This document shows positions 29,747-38,529 of a stretch of 42,354 nucleotides of DNA, one piece after another. Position 1 is the stretch's first letter, and the number at the start of each line of letters is the position of its first letter. A program made the position numbers and the translations under genes. The notes beneath the pieces were generated by a model that was given only the letters and a program-made list of their open reading frames with translations, had not been told where the DNA came from and did no database searches. This DNA comes from a virus: the IMG/VR virus record IMGVR_UViG_3300029327_000044, positions 1 through 42,354 of that record; one strand, 5' to 3'.

Positions 29747-30402
29747 ACGTCCGCTGCAAAGTCGACACATCGAAGGTCCAGGCGGCGATCAAGAACCTCG
29801 CCCCCTACGTCAAGAAGTCCCGCAAGGAACTGGTCGAGCAGGCGGCGCGAGGATTTGTGCGAACCGTTGCACAGGTCACGCCGCCCGCTTCCAAAGGTGT
29901 GACGGGAAGCGCCGCAAAGAAACAAGGCGAAGCCACGATCACCAAAGATCTGGCGCGTGTGATGATGCCTGTGCGCCCATCCCGCACGTCCCAGCTTCAA
30001 AACGCCGCTGATATTTATCGGCGGTTTCGTGACAAAAACACGGGCCGGATCAATCCGCGGAACCTCAAGAATCCGTATCCTGTTTCCAGCGCGGAATACA
30101 ATGCCCTTCGCAAAATGCTCTTCGCGCGGGTAGGCTGGCTCGCTTCCGGTTGGAACGTTGCAGCGCAAAAGCTTGGCGTCCGGCTCCCTGCGTGGATCGC
30201 CCGGCATCCCGCTCCTGGCGGGTATGTACCGAGCAGCGATGCGCGGCGGTTCCGGCTTGAAGTAAGCAACGCGGTCAAGTTTGTCGGAAGCGTCAAAAAT
30301 TACGAGGGCCGCATCGCGAAAGCCGTTCAATATCAAGCCAATGCTATGCAACGTCAGGCGGACTATCTCTTAAAAAAATCAGTCAAGAAGGCGGGATTTT
30401 GA
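29743..30402 (+). CDS. HK97 gp10-like tail component
   Basis: From ATG 29743, overlapping the frameshift-product stop, this is a 219-residue basic protein. The N-terminus (VDTSKVQAAIKNLAPYVKKS then RKELVEQAARGFVRTVAQVT) resembles HK97 gp10/minor tail proteins (helix followed by A-x-x-x-x-P). A central Arg/Lys-rich region and RLEVSNAVKFVGSVKNYEGR follow. Such proteins complete the head-tail joint or the tail. The gene order, after the chaperone rather than before, is unusual for gp10, so the family call is tentative. Confidence 0.5.
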   Translation: MNVRCKVDTSKVQAAIKNLAPYVKKSRKELVEQAARGFVRTVAQVTPPASKGVTGSAAKKQGEATITKDLARVMMPVRPSRTSQLQNAADIYRRFRDKNTGRINPRNLKNPYPVSSAEYNALRKMLFARVGWLASGWNVAAQKLGVRLPAWIARHPAPGGYVPSSDARRFRLEVSNAVKFVGSVKNYEGRIAKAVQYQANAMQRQADYLLKKSVKKAGF

Positions 30403-30429
30403 TAACCGAGCCACAAGAGTGGAACCTCC

Positions 30430-31087
30430 TCATCGTTCGTCTTTACGGTAAATTCTTTTCGAATGTTGCTTAGCTCCGTTCTTAAACGTGGAATATTCGG
30501 TATACCAGCCGCCGATTTCATCACGGTCTCTCTTGACTTCCGAGATGACAACCAGTTTCCCGTTTACCCAACGATATTCGCGAGCAGTAGAATACATCCC
30601 GCCTCCCCGAGAATATGATCGAATCACTTTTTTCTGATAATCAGGATATGGAGACCAAAGCTCATCCAACTCCCCGGCACGACACATAACGCCGTATCTT
30701 CGGATCAAAAACAAAATGTCTATAGAAATGTCCGCCCGATCCGCTCTCCTGCCAGAGAAATGATCTGAAATCACGATACCCATCAAAATTGAAGTCGTCT
30801 TGCTCTGCCGTGCATCCGTCAAACGTAATGTCAGTAATGCGCTGAAGAACGGTCTTTTTATCAGCAGCAAGAAGCAGAACCTTGGCTAACCGTTGCTTGT
30901 CTGGTCGAAAATCTGACGGACTCGATTCCATCGTAACTTGAAGATATTCGCATGGTAGTTTCCCTTCCATTCGAACTCGGTAAAGCATACCTGATTCCAG
31001 CATATCAGATTCAAACATTCCTCCATACAGTGATTGCAACGCAGTAAGCGAAAGAGTGATCGCCGCGATGGATGCTCTGGATTTCAT
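30430..31087 (-). pseudogene. Broken secreted-protein gene (XAC2610-like pattern)
   Basis: Read leftwards from ATG 31087, a signal peptide (SRASIAAITLSLTALQSL) is followed by a mature part with FDGCTAEQDDFNFDGYRDFR and FYRHFVFDPKIRRY. The frame then stops, and the natural continuation (GELDELWSPYPDYQKKVIRS, YSRGGGMYSTAREYRWVNGK, ending YSTFKNGAKQHSKRIYRK) lies in another frame to 30430. The break maps to a run of four C on the plus strand (30672-30675). It could be a real one-base mutation or a sequencing error. Like 2351-2938 it is antisense, AT-richer and predicted secreted, so probable cargo. Confidence 0.65.
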
Positions 31088-31223
31088 ATGAAATGTTGGT
31101 TTTTAATGAGCCTCTGCGCTGGAACCCTCAGATTTGAGTTCCTCCTTGGCAAGGATATCTAATGTAGAAGGGTATGTCCAGATAGGCGCTTCTGATCTTT
31201 CGAATTGCAAACGGACCTGGCAT

Positions 31224-31230
31224 TTGACAC
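31224..31230 (+). promoter_or_regulatory. TTGACAC heptamer, 20 nt before the tape-measure start
   Basis: It re-initiates the tail genes after the antisense cargo gene, ahead of ATG 31244. Confidence 0.6.
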
Positions 31231-31243
31231 GCGGCCTTGAGCG

Positions 31244-32815
31244 ATGTCCGCCAAGGCTACCGCCATTTTTGAAGCCGATGACAAGCAGTTCAGTAATGCG
31301 CTCTTAAATATCAACCGCAAGCTGCTGCAATTCCAGCATACCATCGCAAAGCTGGCGATTGGGTTTGAAGTGCTCAAAAAGGGAGCAGAGTTGGTTTCCG
31401 CAGGCGTGGAACATTTCACGGCAGCCTTGGACAAAGGCGGGGAATTATTGGATCTCTCCAATAATACTGGCATTGCCGTGCGTGACCTCGCCATCCTCCA
31501 GCAGCAATTCAAACTTTCGGGAAAAGCAGCGGAGGATGTTGGGCCGGTGATGGCGAAGATGATGAAGGGAATCGAGTCCGGTTCCGCAGCCGGGATCATC
31601 AAACGCTTGGGGTTGGACATGGACGAGCTTCGGAAAAAGACGCCGTCCGACCAGTTCCGCATTATCGGCGAGGCGATCAATAAATTGCCCGATCCCGCGG
31701 AACGGGCCACGGCAGCCATGGAAGTTTTCGGCAAGAGCGGCGCGTCCCTGCTGGCTGTGTTCGCGGATGGCGGCTTTGGACAAGCGGGGGAACAGGTTGG
31801 CAATCAAGCCGAACTCCTCAATAAAGACGCGGCCCTCTTTGATGACATCAGCGACAAGCTGGCAACGGCAGGGTTGAAGGTCCAGGGATTCTTTGTCGGA
31901 GTCGCGGATCGGGTTGCTCCCGTGATCAAGCCTCTCTTGGATCAATTTTCAAAGCTCGATCTTTCTTCGCTTGGACAGGAAGTCGGCGAGTCGATTGCCT
32001 TATTTATCCAGGCGTTCCAGGACGGAAAACTCGGCGAAGTGCTCCTCACATCGATGGAACTTTCCTTCGCGGAAGCGGCGAATTTCCTCCTCGGGTTACT
32101 CACCGCCATTGGCAACGTGCTTGCCCAGATGATGCTGGAGGGGCCCAAAAACGCACTGGCCATTCTGCAAATCGCCACCACGGCGGATTTCTGGAAGGCG
32201 CTCGGTGCGGCGCTCTTGAGCATTGCCGCCCGGTTCACGGCTGCGTTGCTCGGTGCAGTAGCGGAATTGATCGACCAGCTCAAAGACGTTCCCCTTATCG
32301 GCGATAAAATCCACGGCGGCGCACAGGCCGTCCGTTCCAAGGCGAACGAAATGTGGCGAGGAGCCAATGCCATTGACGCTTATGGATCGGAAAAACTCGC
32401 TCCGGCTATCGAGATCATCAAGACCCGCATGGGCGAGGAGTTAAAAAATATCGCTGACGCCGCGGGCAAGGGGTTCAACGAAGGCAATTCCATCATTGAT
32501 ACGAGCGGCATTTCCAAGCGGCTGGATAAAGTCGTTACGGAAGTGCTGGACCACGTTCAGGAAAGCCAGGACGAAGCCTTGAAGGAGCTTCCCACAAAGA
32601 CGCCCAACGCCCCCATTGGCGAACAACTGGATAACAAGCCCGCGTTCTCTCATCTGCAAAAGATCGGCGGCGGCGGTTACACAAGCGCGGGCGACCCGCT
32701 CCTTACCGAAACCCGCCAGCAGACCAAGGAACTTCGGGAACTGAACAAAGGAGTGAAAACGCTCATCGAAAAGCAGCCTCGGCAATCCGCAGGGCTCACC
32801 CCGGTCTTCACGTAA
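31244..32815 (+). CDS. Tail tape measure protein
   Basis: The 523-residue protein is helix-rich with a start (MSAKATAIFEADDKQFSNAL) typical of tape measures, Ala/Leu/Gln-rich coiled segments, FGKSGASLLAVFADGGFG (the F-G-x-x-A-x-x-L-x-x-x-x-x-D pattern found in TMPs), a hydrophobic central part (about 275-355) and a mixed C-terminus. It sets tail length and helps DNA ejection. At roughly 0.15 nm per residue the tail would be near 80 nm, a short siphovirus tail. It follows the antisense cargo gene. Confidence 0.85.
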   Translation: MSAKATAIFEADDKQFSNALLNINRKLLQFQHTIAKLAIGFEVLKKGAELVSAGVEHFTAALDKGGELLDLSNNTGIAVRDLAILQQQFKLSGKAAEDVGPVMAKMMKGIESGSAAGIIKRLGLDMDELRKKTPSDQFRIIGEAINKLPDPAERATAAMEVFGKSGASLLAVFADGGFGQAGEQVGNQAELLNKDAALFDDISDKLATAGLKVQGFFVGVADRVAPVIKPLLDQFSKLDLSSLGQEVGESIALFIQAFQDGKLGEVLLTSMELSFAEAANFLLGLLTAIGNVLAQMMLEGPKNALAILQIATTADFWKALGAALLSIAARFTAALLGAVAELIDQLKDVPLIGDKIHGGAQAVRSKANEMWRGANAIDAYGSEKLAPAIEIIKTRMGEELKNIADAAGKGFNEGNSIIDTSGISKRLDKVVTEVLDHVQESQDEALKELPTKTPNAPIGEQLDNKPAFSHLQKIGGGGYTSAGDPLLTETRQQTKELRELNKGVKTLIEKQPRQSAGLTPVFT

Positions 32816-32820
32816 TCGCA

Positions 32821-33558
32821 ATGGACGAAACACCGCTTCAGCTTTTAGGAATCAACGGTGGCGTCGATAAGCACGGCATCACCAGTGTTACCGTGCCGTT
32901 TTATGTTGCCACGCTTTCCGAGGCGATCTCCTACACGCCCAAGCTGGACATTGATCTTCCCATCGTCTCCCGCAGTTTCCGGCAGAGCGAAGATGGTGGG
33001 TACGAAGTAACACTCACATGCGAAGGGGCCGAGGATAACCCAACTGACGATCAGAAGACCTTTGAAATTGATGCGTCCATGTCCGAGGAAGCTATTAAGA
33101 CGCATCCGAAGTTCGAGAATTTGAAAAGCTCGTTCGGATGGGATGAGTCGCTCAATACCTTTTCCGAATATCTTCCTTCAAGCACATCTTCTGGCGGACT
33201 GGCAAGCGGTTCGCAGAACGGATCAGCTCGGCAAAAGAGCAAGATGTATGGCGTGGAATCATGGCTCGTGGCCGGAGCGATTTATCGCGTCACCTACGGA
33301 TCGAAAACCGTGCCGCAGTCCATCTTTTTTGGAATCGGCACGGTACAAACACCGCCCTCCATCGGAAAATTCAACCTACCCAATCTCGGAAAGCGCAACT
33401 GGCTCAAATTGGCGCCGAAGGTTCGGATGCGCGGAAACAGCATCGAAATCTCGCTTGAATACATGCTCTCCGGCCCGTTGGGGTGGTTTACGGAGGTCTA
33501 TGCTTCGGCCCAACTTGGCGAATCCAGCAGCGGGAGCTTTGGTGCCAGCTTGAGTTGA
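32821..33558 (+). CDS. Distal tail-like protein, unrecognised
   Basis: The 245-residue protein is beta-rich (ITSVTVPFYVATLSEAISYT, YEVTLTCEGAEDNPTD, KTFEIDASMSEEAIKTHP) with a Ser/Gly-rich loop (SSTSSGGLASGSQNGSARQK, about 121-140) and a second beta half ending SGSFGASLS. It lies 6 nt after the tape measure, where the distal tail protein is usually encoded. No motif allows a firm family call. Confidence 0.5.
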   Translation: MDETPLQLLGINGGVDKHGITSVTVPFYVATLSEAISYTPKLDIDLPIVSRSFRQSEDGGYEVTLTCEGAEDNPTDDQKTFEIDASMSEEAIKTHPKFENLKSSFGWDESLNTFSEYLPSSTSSGGLASGSQNGSARQKSKMYGVESWLVAGAIYRVTYGSKTVPQSIFFGIGTVQTPPSIGKFNLPNLGKRNWLKLAPKVRMRGNSIEISLEYMLSGPLGWFTEVYASAQLGESSSGSFGASLS

Positions 33559-33560
33559 TT

Positions 33561-34196
33561 ATGTTTGAAGACGTACATCCCGGCGATCCGATCCCGCTCC
33601 TTGCGTCATTCTGGAACAATCTCAAGGCGATGGTGCGGGCGCGGCGATTGTTGCCGGGCGTGGGCGTGCGGCTTCGTGAGATGCCGTTTGGCACCATCGT
33701 CAATTTCGATGCAAACGCCGCTGTGTGGGATCATCCGTGGCGAGTATCGTTGGAATCCAAGCAGGCGACCTTGAGCAAAGGGCTCGTAGATGGGATCGAG
33801 CCGAAAATTGGCGACCGGTTCATGTCCGGCGACAAAAAGAACCCCGACCCGCCAAGGCTGTCCATTGCTTCGAGTCGGTTCACCTCCAGCGAAGTGAGCC
33901 TCATTTGCGTTGAGATCGTGTGCGATGAGGCGTGGAAAACCAAGACGGCTTCCATCGTTCAGGTCGCCCGGCTGAGTGACACCGATCCCGGTACCCCAGG
34001 TGACGGCAATACGCCGCTGCTACCTCCCGCGCTTTCGGGCCGCAAAACCCGGTATCCGCTCGTTCTGCTTCGAAAGGATGACAACGACAATGTCACCGCG
34101 TTCCAGATCGCCTACTTCAACTTGCGCCATGTGGCGCTTTTTCCTTCCGGCACTACAAATGAAGCACGGGTGCGGCATTTCTTTTTCCCCACCTGA
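33561..34196 (+). CDS. Tail protein with N-terminal module shared with the next gene
   Basis: From ATG 33561 this is 211 residues. The first 55 (FWNNLKAMVRARRLLPGVGV, RLREMPFGTIVNFDANAAVW, DHPWRV) align with the start of the protein at 34196 (N-D/N-x-x-AM-V/I-R-x-x-R-x-LPGV-x-x-R and WDHPW). The rest is beta-rich and acidic. The TGATG overlap with the next gene supports coupling. It is probably a baseplate or tip component, and the function is unknown. Confidence 0.55.
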   Translation: MFEDVHPGDPIPLLASFWNNLKAMVRARRLLPGVGVRLREMPFGTIVNFDANAAVWDHPWRVSLESKQATLSKGLVDGIEPKIGDRFMSGDKKNPDPPRLSIASSRFTSSEVSLICVEIVCDEAWKTKTASIVQVARLSDTDPGTPGDGNTPLLPPALSGRKTRYPLVLLRKDDNDNVTAFQIAYFNLRHVALFPSGTTNEARVRHFFFPT

Positions 34197-35179
34197 TGTT
34201 CAACTTCCCCGCACGCGCTTACAACGATGTCATGGCGATGATCCGGCGCTCCCGTCCGCTGCCGGGCGTGAACTCGCGCATCAAGGAAACGCAGGCGGGG
34301 GTCTTAATCTCACCCACGTTGCGCCCCACGAATTGGGATCATCCCTGGACGATTCATCCCCGGTGGGTGGAAGACGGCAGCGGCACTGGAAATTGGTCGG
34401 TAACATTCACTCCGGGTTTCGTGAACGGTGCGGACGCCGTACTTGGCAGTGATGATGTGCCGCTAACCGCCGCGACACCCCCGGTGCTTAAAGTTACCAA
34501 CTTCCGGGATGCGACCGGCGTCGGCTGCACGTATCCTGCCCTTTTCAAGAAGCTCGGAGCACGGGAACCGGAAGCCGCCGCCCAGACGCCCGACTCGCTG
34601 GACGGGACGCTTCAGGCCAACGTGGAGCTTTTTCCGCAGCAATACGGAACGCGGCGGCTCGCGGCGGCGGACTTCCTGCTCCACGTCGATCATACCGGAA
34701 CTTACACCGACACGACCTACGCCGCCCCGGATACGGGCAATCTCGTCATCCATTCCACCTCATTTACATCCGCGATGGATCGCTACCCCTACCGGCTTTC
34801 CACCGTATCCGAGTTCACGGCTCCGCAATATCCGACCATGCTGGAGCGGTTGCTCGGGACGGCGGATGAGCCCAATTACGACGAGTTGAAACTGGCCACG
34901 CTGTGGCTCCTCTCGCCTCCCGATGAACCGGACGATTCTTCTCCCGGCCCAACATGGATTCCATATACGCAGCATTGCGTATTCTGGAACTTGGGCTATG
35001 CCAACGTAAACGAGTTGAATACCACTAATCTCAACTCGATCACAATCCACACGGGGCTTGCCTTCGGATTGCTGGATTCCATTGGGAACAGCATCCTTTC
35101 CACGATCAATGATGCCAATCTCGACGTGGTGAACGCCCTCAACGAAACCAGTATGCAGGGGCATTTCTGGACCGTATGA
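34196..35179 (+). CDS. Larger tail protein sharing the N-terminal module
   Basis: The 327-residue protein begins MFNFPARAYNDVMAMIRRSR, PLPGVNSRIKETQAGVLISP, then TNWDHPWTIHPRWVEDGSG, matching the previous protein's N-terminus. The remainder (about 60-327) is beta-rich with YTQHCVFWNLGYANVNELNT near 260-280. This may be a tip, hub or baseplate protein. It overlaps the following small gene by ATGA. No known family is recognised. Confidence 0.55.
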   Translation: MFNFPARAYNDVMAMIRRSRPLPGVNSRIKETQAGVLISPTLRPTNWDHPWTIHPRWVEDGSGTGNWSVTFTPGFVNGADAVLGSDDVPLTAATPPVLKVTNFRDATGVGCTYPALFKKLGAREPEAAAQTPDSLDGTLQANVELFPQQYGTRRLAAADFLLHVDHTGTYTDTTYAAPDTGNLVIHSTSFTSAMDRYPYRLSTVSEFTAPQYPTMLERLLGTADEPNYDELKLATLWLLSPPDEPDDSSPGPTWIPYTQHCVFWNLGYANVNELNTTNLNSITIHTGLAFGLLDSIGNSILSTINDANLDVVNALNETSMQGHFWTV

Positions 35180-35343
35180 GCCTTATCCCTAGCGATAACG
35201 CCGCGAAGCAGGCACAGGAGCGTAGCGATGCGGCGGGCACCGCCGCCGAGGACCAGTCACTCGATCCAGCGTTTCCCTACGTGGTCATCAAATTTGATCC
35301 CTCGGTGTTTGGAACCGTGGCGGATCAAACATCCGCACATTGA
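35176..35343 (+). CDS. Small 55-residue protein
   Basis: The ATG overlaps the previous stop (ATGA), and the product reads MSLIPSDNAAKQAQERSDAA then AFPYVVIKFDPSVFGTVAD. An acidic Ala-rich helix is followed by a strand. Its stop codon TGA (35341-35343) lies inside the TTGACAT heptamer of the next gene. Coupling on both sides argues that it is real, though its function is unknown. Confidence 0.55.
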   Translation: MSLIPSDNAAKQAQERSDAAGTAAEDQSLDPAFPYVVIKFDPSVFGTVADQTSAH

Positions 35344-35346
35344 CAT
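35340..35346 (+). promoter_or_regulatory. TTGACAT heptamer, 22 nt before the fibre start
   Basis: It contains the stop codon of the 35176-35343 gene and precedes ATG 35362. Confidence 0.6.
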
Positions 35347-35361
35347 CCCGCCCCACGCGGA

Positions 35362-37755
35362 ATGCAAACCTTCCTCATTTATGGCGACCTCGCTACGCGG
35401 CGGCTGACGGATTCATCCGGCACACCGGCCACGCTACCGTCGCTGGTGCAGGGTGACTATGTCACGTTCGCCTTGCGGCTTCTGGACACCGTTGAAACCG
35501 GCTCGCCCATCGAAGTCCAGCGCAACGTCCGCTCGCTCCGCGCATCCCTTGGCAACATCAGCACGCCTCCTGCGTCCGGTCAGTTTTCGTTGAGGATCGG
35601 CACCAACGGCACGGCTACTCCGCTGATCGACTTCAGTTCCGACCGCATTCTTCTCAAACCACTGCTTTCCGCTTTGCCCGAAGCGGCGGATTACGGAGGG
35701 GTGGAACAAGTCATTGAGGCGACTTCCGGCTGCTGGATGGTCCGCTTCGGGCAGAATATTGAGGTTCCCCTCCAGCCCGCCGATAATCTGCTTTCGCCGG
35801 TATCGTTCATCCGGGTTCGGCCATTCGAGCAGAACGGGCGCTGGTGGCACGAGGTGCGGCTTATGCAAGCGCCCATTGCGTTTACGGGATTGAGCGAGCG
35901 CGTGTTGGCCGAACCGCCAAGCGTGCGCCGGATTCGCGCCGGGACCACCTACACCGAGGGTTTCACGGAATACATCGTCAACGAAATCCAGGCCGTCAAA
36001 GTTCCGGCCTCTTTTCGCGGGACGTACTGCCTCAAATTCGAGGGCCGTTCCACGATCTATTTTTCAAAGGACGATGATCCCACGGCGCTTGAAACCGCGC
36101 TCAATAATCTCTACACGGATGGGCAAACCCGGTTCGCTGTTACGAACCCGGAACCTTATAACGCCTACGTCGAGTTCAAGGGACCGCTCGCGGGACTACC
36201 GCAGGATTTGCTTGTGGCTGAGGTAGGAAGCGTGGAACCAGGCGATTTGACGTTCTCGCTGGATCTCAACACGGCAGAAGTGTTCGCGGCGCTACGGAAT
36301 ACCGCCTCGGTGTCCGTACAGCTTGAGGTAGAACTGGAAATTGCCAACGATGATGACACGGCGGACACCCCCGGCAAGATCGTTACGCTTTTCAGCGAAC
36401 CCGTCACCATTGTCCGCGAACTGCAATGGGCAGAGATGGCGGCCGCTGCCGGAATCGATTGGCTTCGGCCTCCGCAGCCGGTCGATTACATCCCGTTCAC
36501 GCGGGATCAGATTATTACCGGATCGCAGCATTATGAGGCCGTAATCGGAGACGGCGTCCTGCGCGAGTTCACGCTTGATCATAACCTCGGCACGGATGCG
36601 CTCCACATCACCCTCCGGCAAAACGCGAACAATGGCCGGCGGATCGCAGACACGGAATACACGGTGACGTTCGTGGACGCGAACTCGCTTACGATCAAGT
36701 TTCCGGATCAAAACGATCCGCCCGCCGTGGATTCGCTGGCCGTCACCATCACCAGTGCCGGGCCGAAAAGTGCCTTTCAGTCCCACACTCACACGGTCGG
36801 GCAAATCGTCGGACTCCAGTCCATCATCGACAGCTTTAGTAACCGGCTCAGCGCATTGGAATCCATCGTACCCAACCTCGGGGCGGTTTCCTCCTCCTCA
36901 ACGTCGGGAACCTACACGATTCCCATCCCGACGATTTCCGAAGTCCTCTTCCTTCCGTCCTCGGCGGGGAGTCCCTTTGCCGAATCGGGCCTGGACGCTA
37001 CGAAGTTGTCCTCCCGCGCGCCCTACGTGCTACCCGCCGTCCACACGGCCAACGTGGGGGCATTTACCGCGCTTCCGCTGCCTTCCGTTGCCGTGGGACA
37101 GGTCTGGAAAAACCAGACCGGAGGAGCTTTGCAGGTGCCGGGAGGTGGCATGGTGCGAGGAAGTAACACTGTCCCCGCCAACGGTTTTTTTGCCAGCGAC
37201 GGACGCATTCTTTACCGAGCGAACCAAGCCGGAAGCACGATCAGCTATTTTCCCGCAGCATTTGAACGTACCCTGTGGAGCCTCTACATCAACGAAAAGA
37301 TGCTCGGAGTGGGGAAGACGCTTTCCGTGGCATTCGGCGTTTCGACGCAACTGGTCAAAGCGACCTCGCAGGCCCAATGGATGCTGGTGATCGAAAAAGG
37401 CGAAGCGCCATCGGAAACGGATGATCCGAGCCCGGTGGAAACGAACTTGCTCAATGTGGTCTGGGACACGGCTAGCCCAATTCTTAAACAGCGCCTTATC
37501 CTGACGCCCGTCGCCACGATCTGCTACGCGGGCATCAACGTCTACCGAAGCACGCTCGGCGCGATCACCTGCGACCGACTCCTTTACGGCGGGCTGGAAA
37601 ACGCTAATGCCGTTGCACCCGGTTCCGCCAACTTCGCGTTACGAGCCCGGCTCATCGAATTCGACACGGAAAACAGCATTCCCACGGCTCGGGGCTGGGT
37701 TGCTTATCAACTCATCAAGCCCGCCTCGGGCGACCTCCAAGCCTCCATCGCATAG
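35362..37755 (+). CDS. Tail fibre / baseplate fibre protein
   Basis: The 797-residue protein is beta-rich throughout. The N-terminal 370 residues hold repeated strand-helix units (including YCLKFEGRSTIYFSKDDDPT and ALETALNNLYTDGQTRFAVT) that look like related modules. About 475-520 carries SHTHTVGQIVGLQSIIDSFS then NRLSALESI, the His-Thr-rich and coiled-coil hinge common in fibres. The C-terminus is a beta-strand-rich tip. A trimeric fibre or a central spike is plausible. Host-recognition function is inferred from position and composition. Confidence 0.65.
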   Translation: MQTFLIYGDLATRRLTDSSGTPATLPSLVQGDYVTFALRLLDTVETGSPIEVQRNVRSLRASLGNISTPPASGQFSLRIGTNGTATPLIDFSSDRILLKPLLSALPEAADYGGVEQVIEATSGCWMVRFGQNIEVPLQPADNLLSPVSFIRVRPFEQNGRWWHEVRLMQAPIAFTGLSERVLAEPPSVRRIRAGTTYTEGFTEYIVNEIQAVKVPASFRGTYCLKFEGRSTIYFSKDDDPTALETALNNLYTDGQTRFAVTNPEPYNAYVEFKGPLAGLPQDLLVAEVGSVEPGDLTFSLDLNTAEVFAALRNTASVSVQLEVELEIANDDDTADTPGKIVTLFSEPVTIVRELQWAEMAAAAGIDWLRPPQPVDYIPFTRDQIITGSQHYEAVIGDGVLREFTLDHNLGTDALHITLRQNANNGRRIADTEYTVTFVDANSLTIKFPDQNDPPAVDSLAVTITSAGPKSAFQSHTHTVGQIVGLQSIIDSFSNRLSALESIVPNLGAVSSSSTSGTYTIPIPTISEVLFLPSSAGSPFAESGLDATKLSSRAPYVLPAVHTANVGAFTALPLPSVAVGQVWKNQTGGALQVPGGGMVRGSNTVPANGFFASDGRILYRANQAGSTISYFPAAFERTLWSLYINEKMLGVGKTLSVAFGVSTQLVKATSQAQWMLVIEKGEAPSETDDPSPVETNLLNVVWDTASPILKQRLILTPVATICYAGINVYRSTLGAITCDRLLYGGLENANAVAPGSANFALRARLIEFDTENSIPTARGWVAYQLIKPASGDLQASIA

Positions 37756-37758
37756 CTT

Positions 37759-38529
37759 ATGGCCGCACCCGTCATCAATCCCAATACTAGCGTACTCGGT
37801 TTCACCACCGGCCAATACGTCGCCTACCAATGCGCCACAACGGATGGCCAAACCGGCACTTGGTCCTGCGCCAACCTCCCGGACGGCCTCTCGATCAATA
37901 CTTCAAGCGGACTCATTACCGGGATGCCGACCACCCCCGGCGTTTATAACACGACGATCAAAATCACGAACGCCAACGGCACGGCGACCTTGGCGGTCAC
38001 ATTTGGCATCGACGATGCGGGTTACGTGACCGATCTTGGGATCGAGGTCAATATCGACCTCATTTCGGGCGCGGTGACGTTCCCCACCTCTCCCGACGGC
38101 AAGCTCCACGGAAAGAACGGCGACTACCTTCCGCTCCTCATCGGGCTCCAGAAGAGTGGTGAATTACTTGACTTGCCGGTAACCGGCATTGCCTTCGGAT
38201 TGAAGGAATTTGAGTCCGATGCTCGGCTCATTTTGAGCAACGGTTCCTTTACCAAGCTCGGTTCCTATGAGCGGACCCGCTGGCGGACCCTGGTCTATCT
38301 CGACCCGGACAAACTCGAAGGTGCCCTCAGTGATTATGAAGCCTCGGCTGTGGTGGGGGATGCCACCACAACCACATCCACGGATGACTCGCAATTAATC
38401 ACGCTGCTTTCTGCTCCGTGCGAAATCCAGATTGATCTCCAGCAAACCGATCCGAACCTTTCGCCATCCACCATCCAGCGTAGTTCGCAAATCTTCACGA
38501 TGCTCCTGGAGCGGGCCATCAATTCATGA
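37759..38529 (+). CDS. Tail protein with putative Ig-like (He_PIG) domain
   Basis: The 256-residue protein begins with a He_PIG-type immunoglobulin-like domain (GTWSCANLPDGLSINTSSGL, ITGMPTTPGVYNTTIKITNA, NGTATLAVTFGI, about 33-86; the LPxGLxxxxxTGxxxGxPT pattern). The C-terminal half (about 95-250) shares a strand-helix rhythm (LDPDKLEGALSDYEASAVVG then APCEIQIDLQQTD) with neighbouring fibres. Ig-like domains on virions bind carbohydrates weakly. It overlaps the next gene by ATGA. Confidence 0.62.
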   Translation: MAAPVINPNTSVLGFTTGQYVAYQCATTDGQTGTWSCANLPDGLSINTSSGLITGMPTTPGVYNTTIKITNANGTATLAVTFGIDDAGYVTDLGIEVNIDLISGAVTFPTSPDGKLHGKNGDYLPLLIGLQKSGELLDLPVTGIAFGLKEFESDARLILSNGSFTKLGSYERTRWRTLVYLDPDKLEGALSDYEASAVVGDATTTTSTDDSQLITLLSAPCEIQIDLQQTDPNLSPSTIQRSSQIFTMLLERAINS

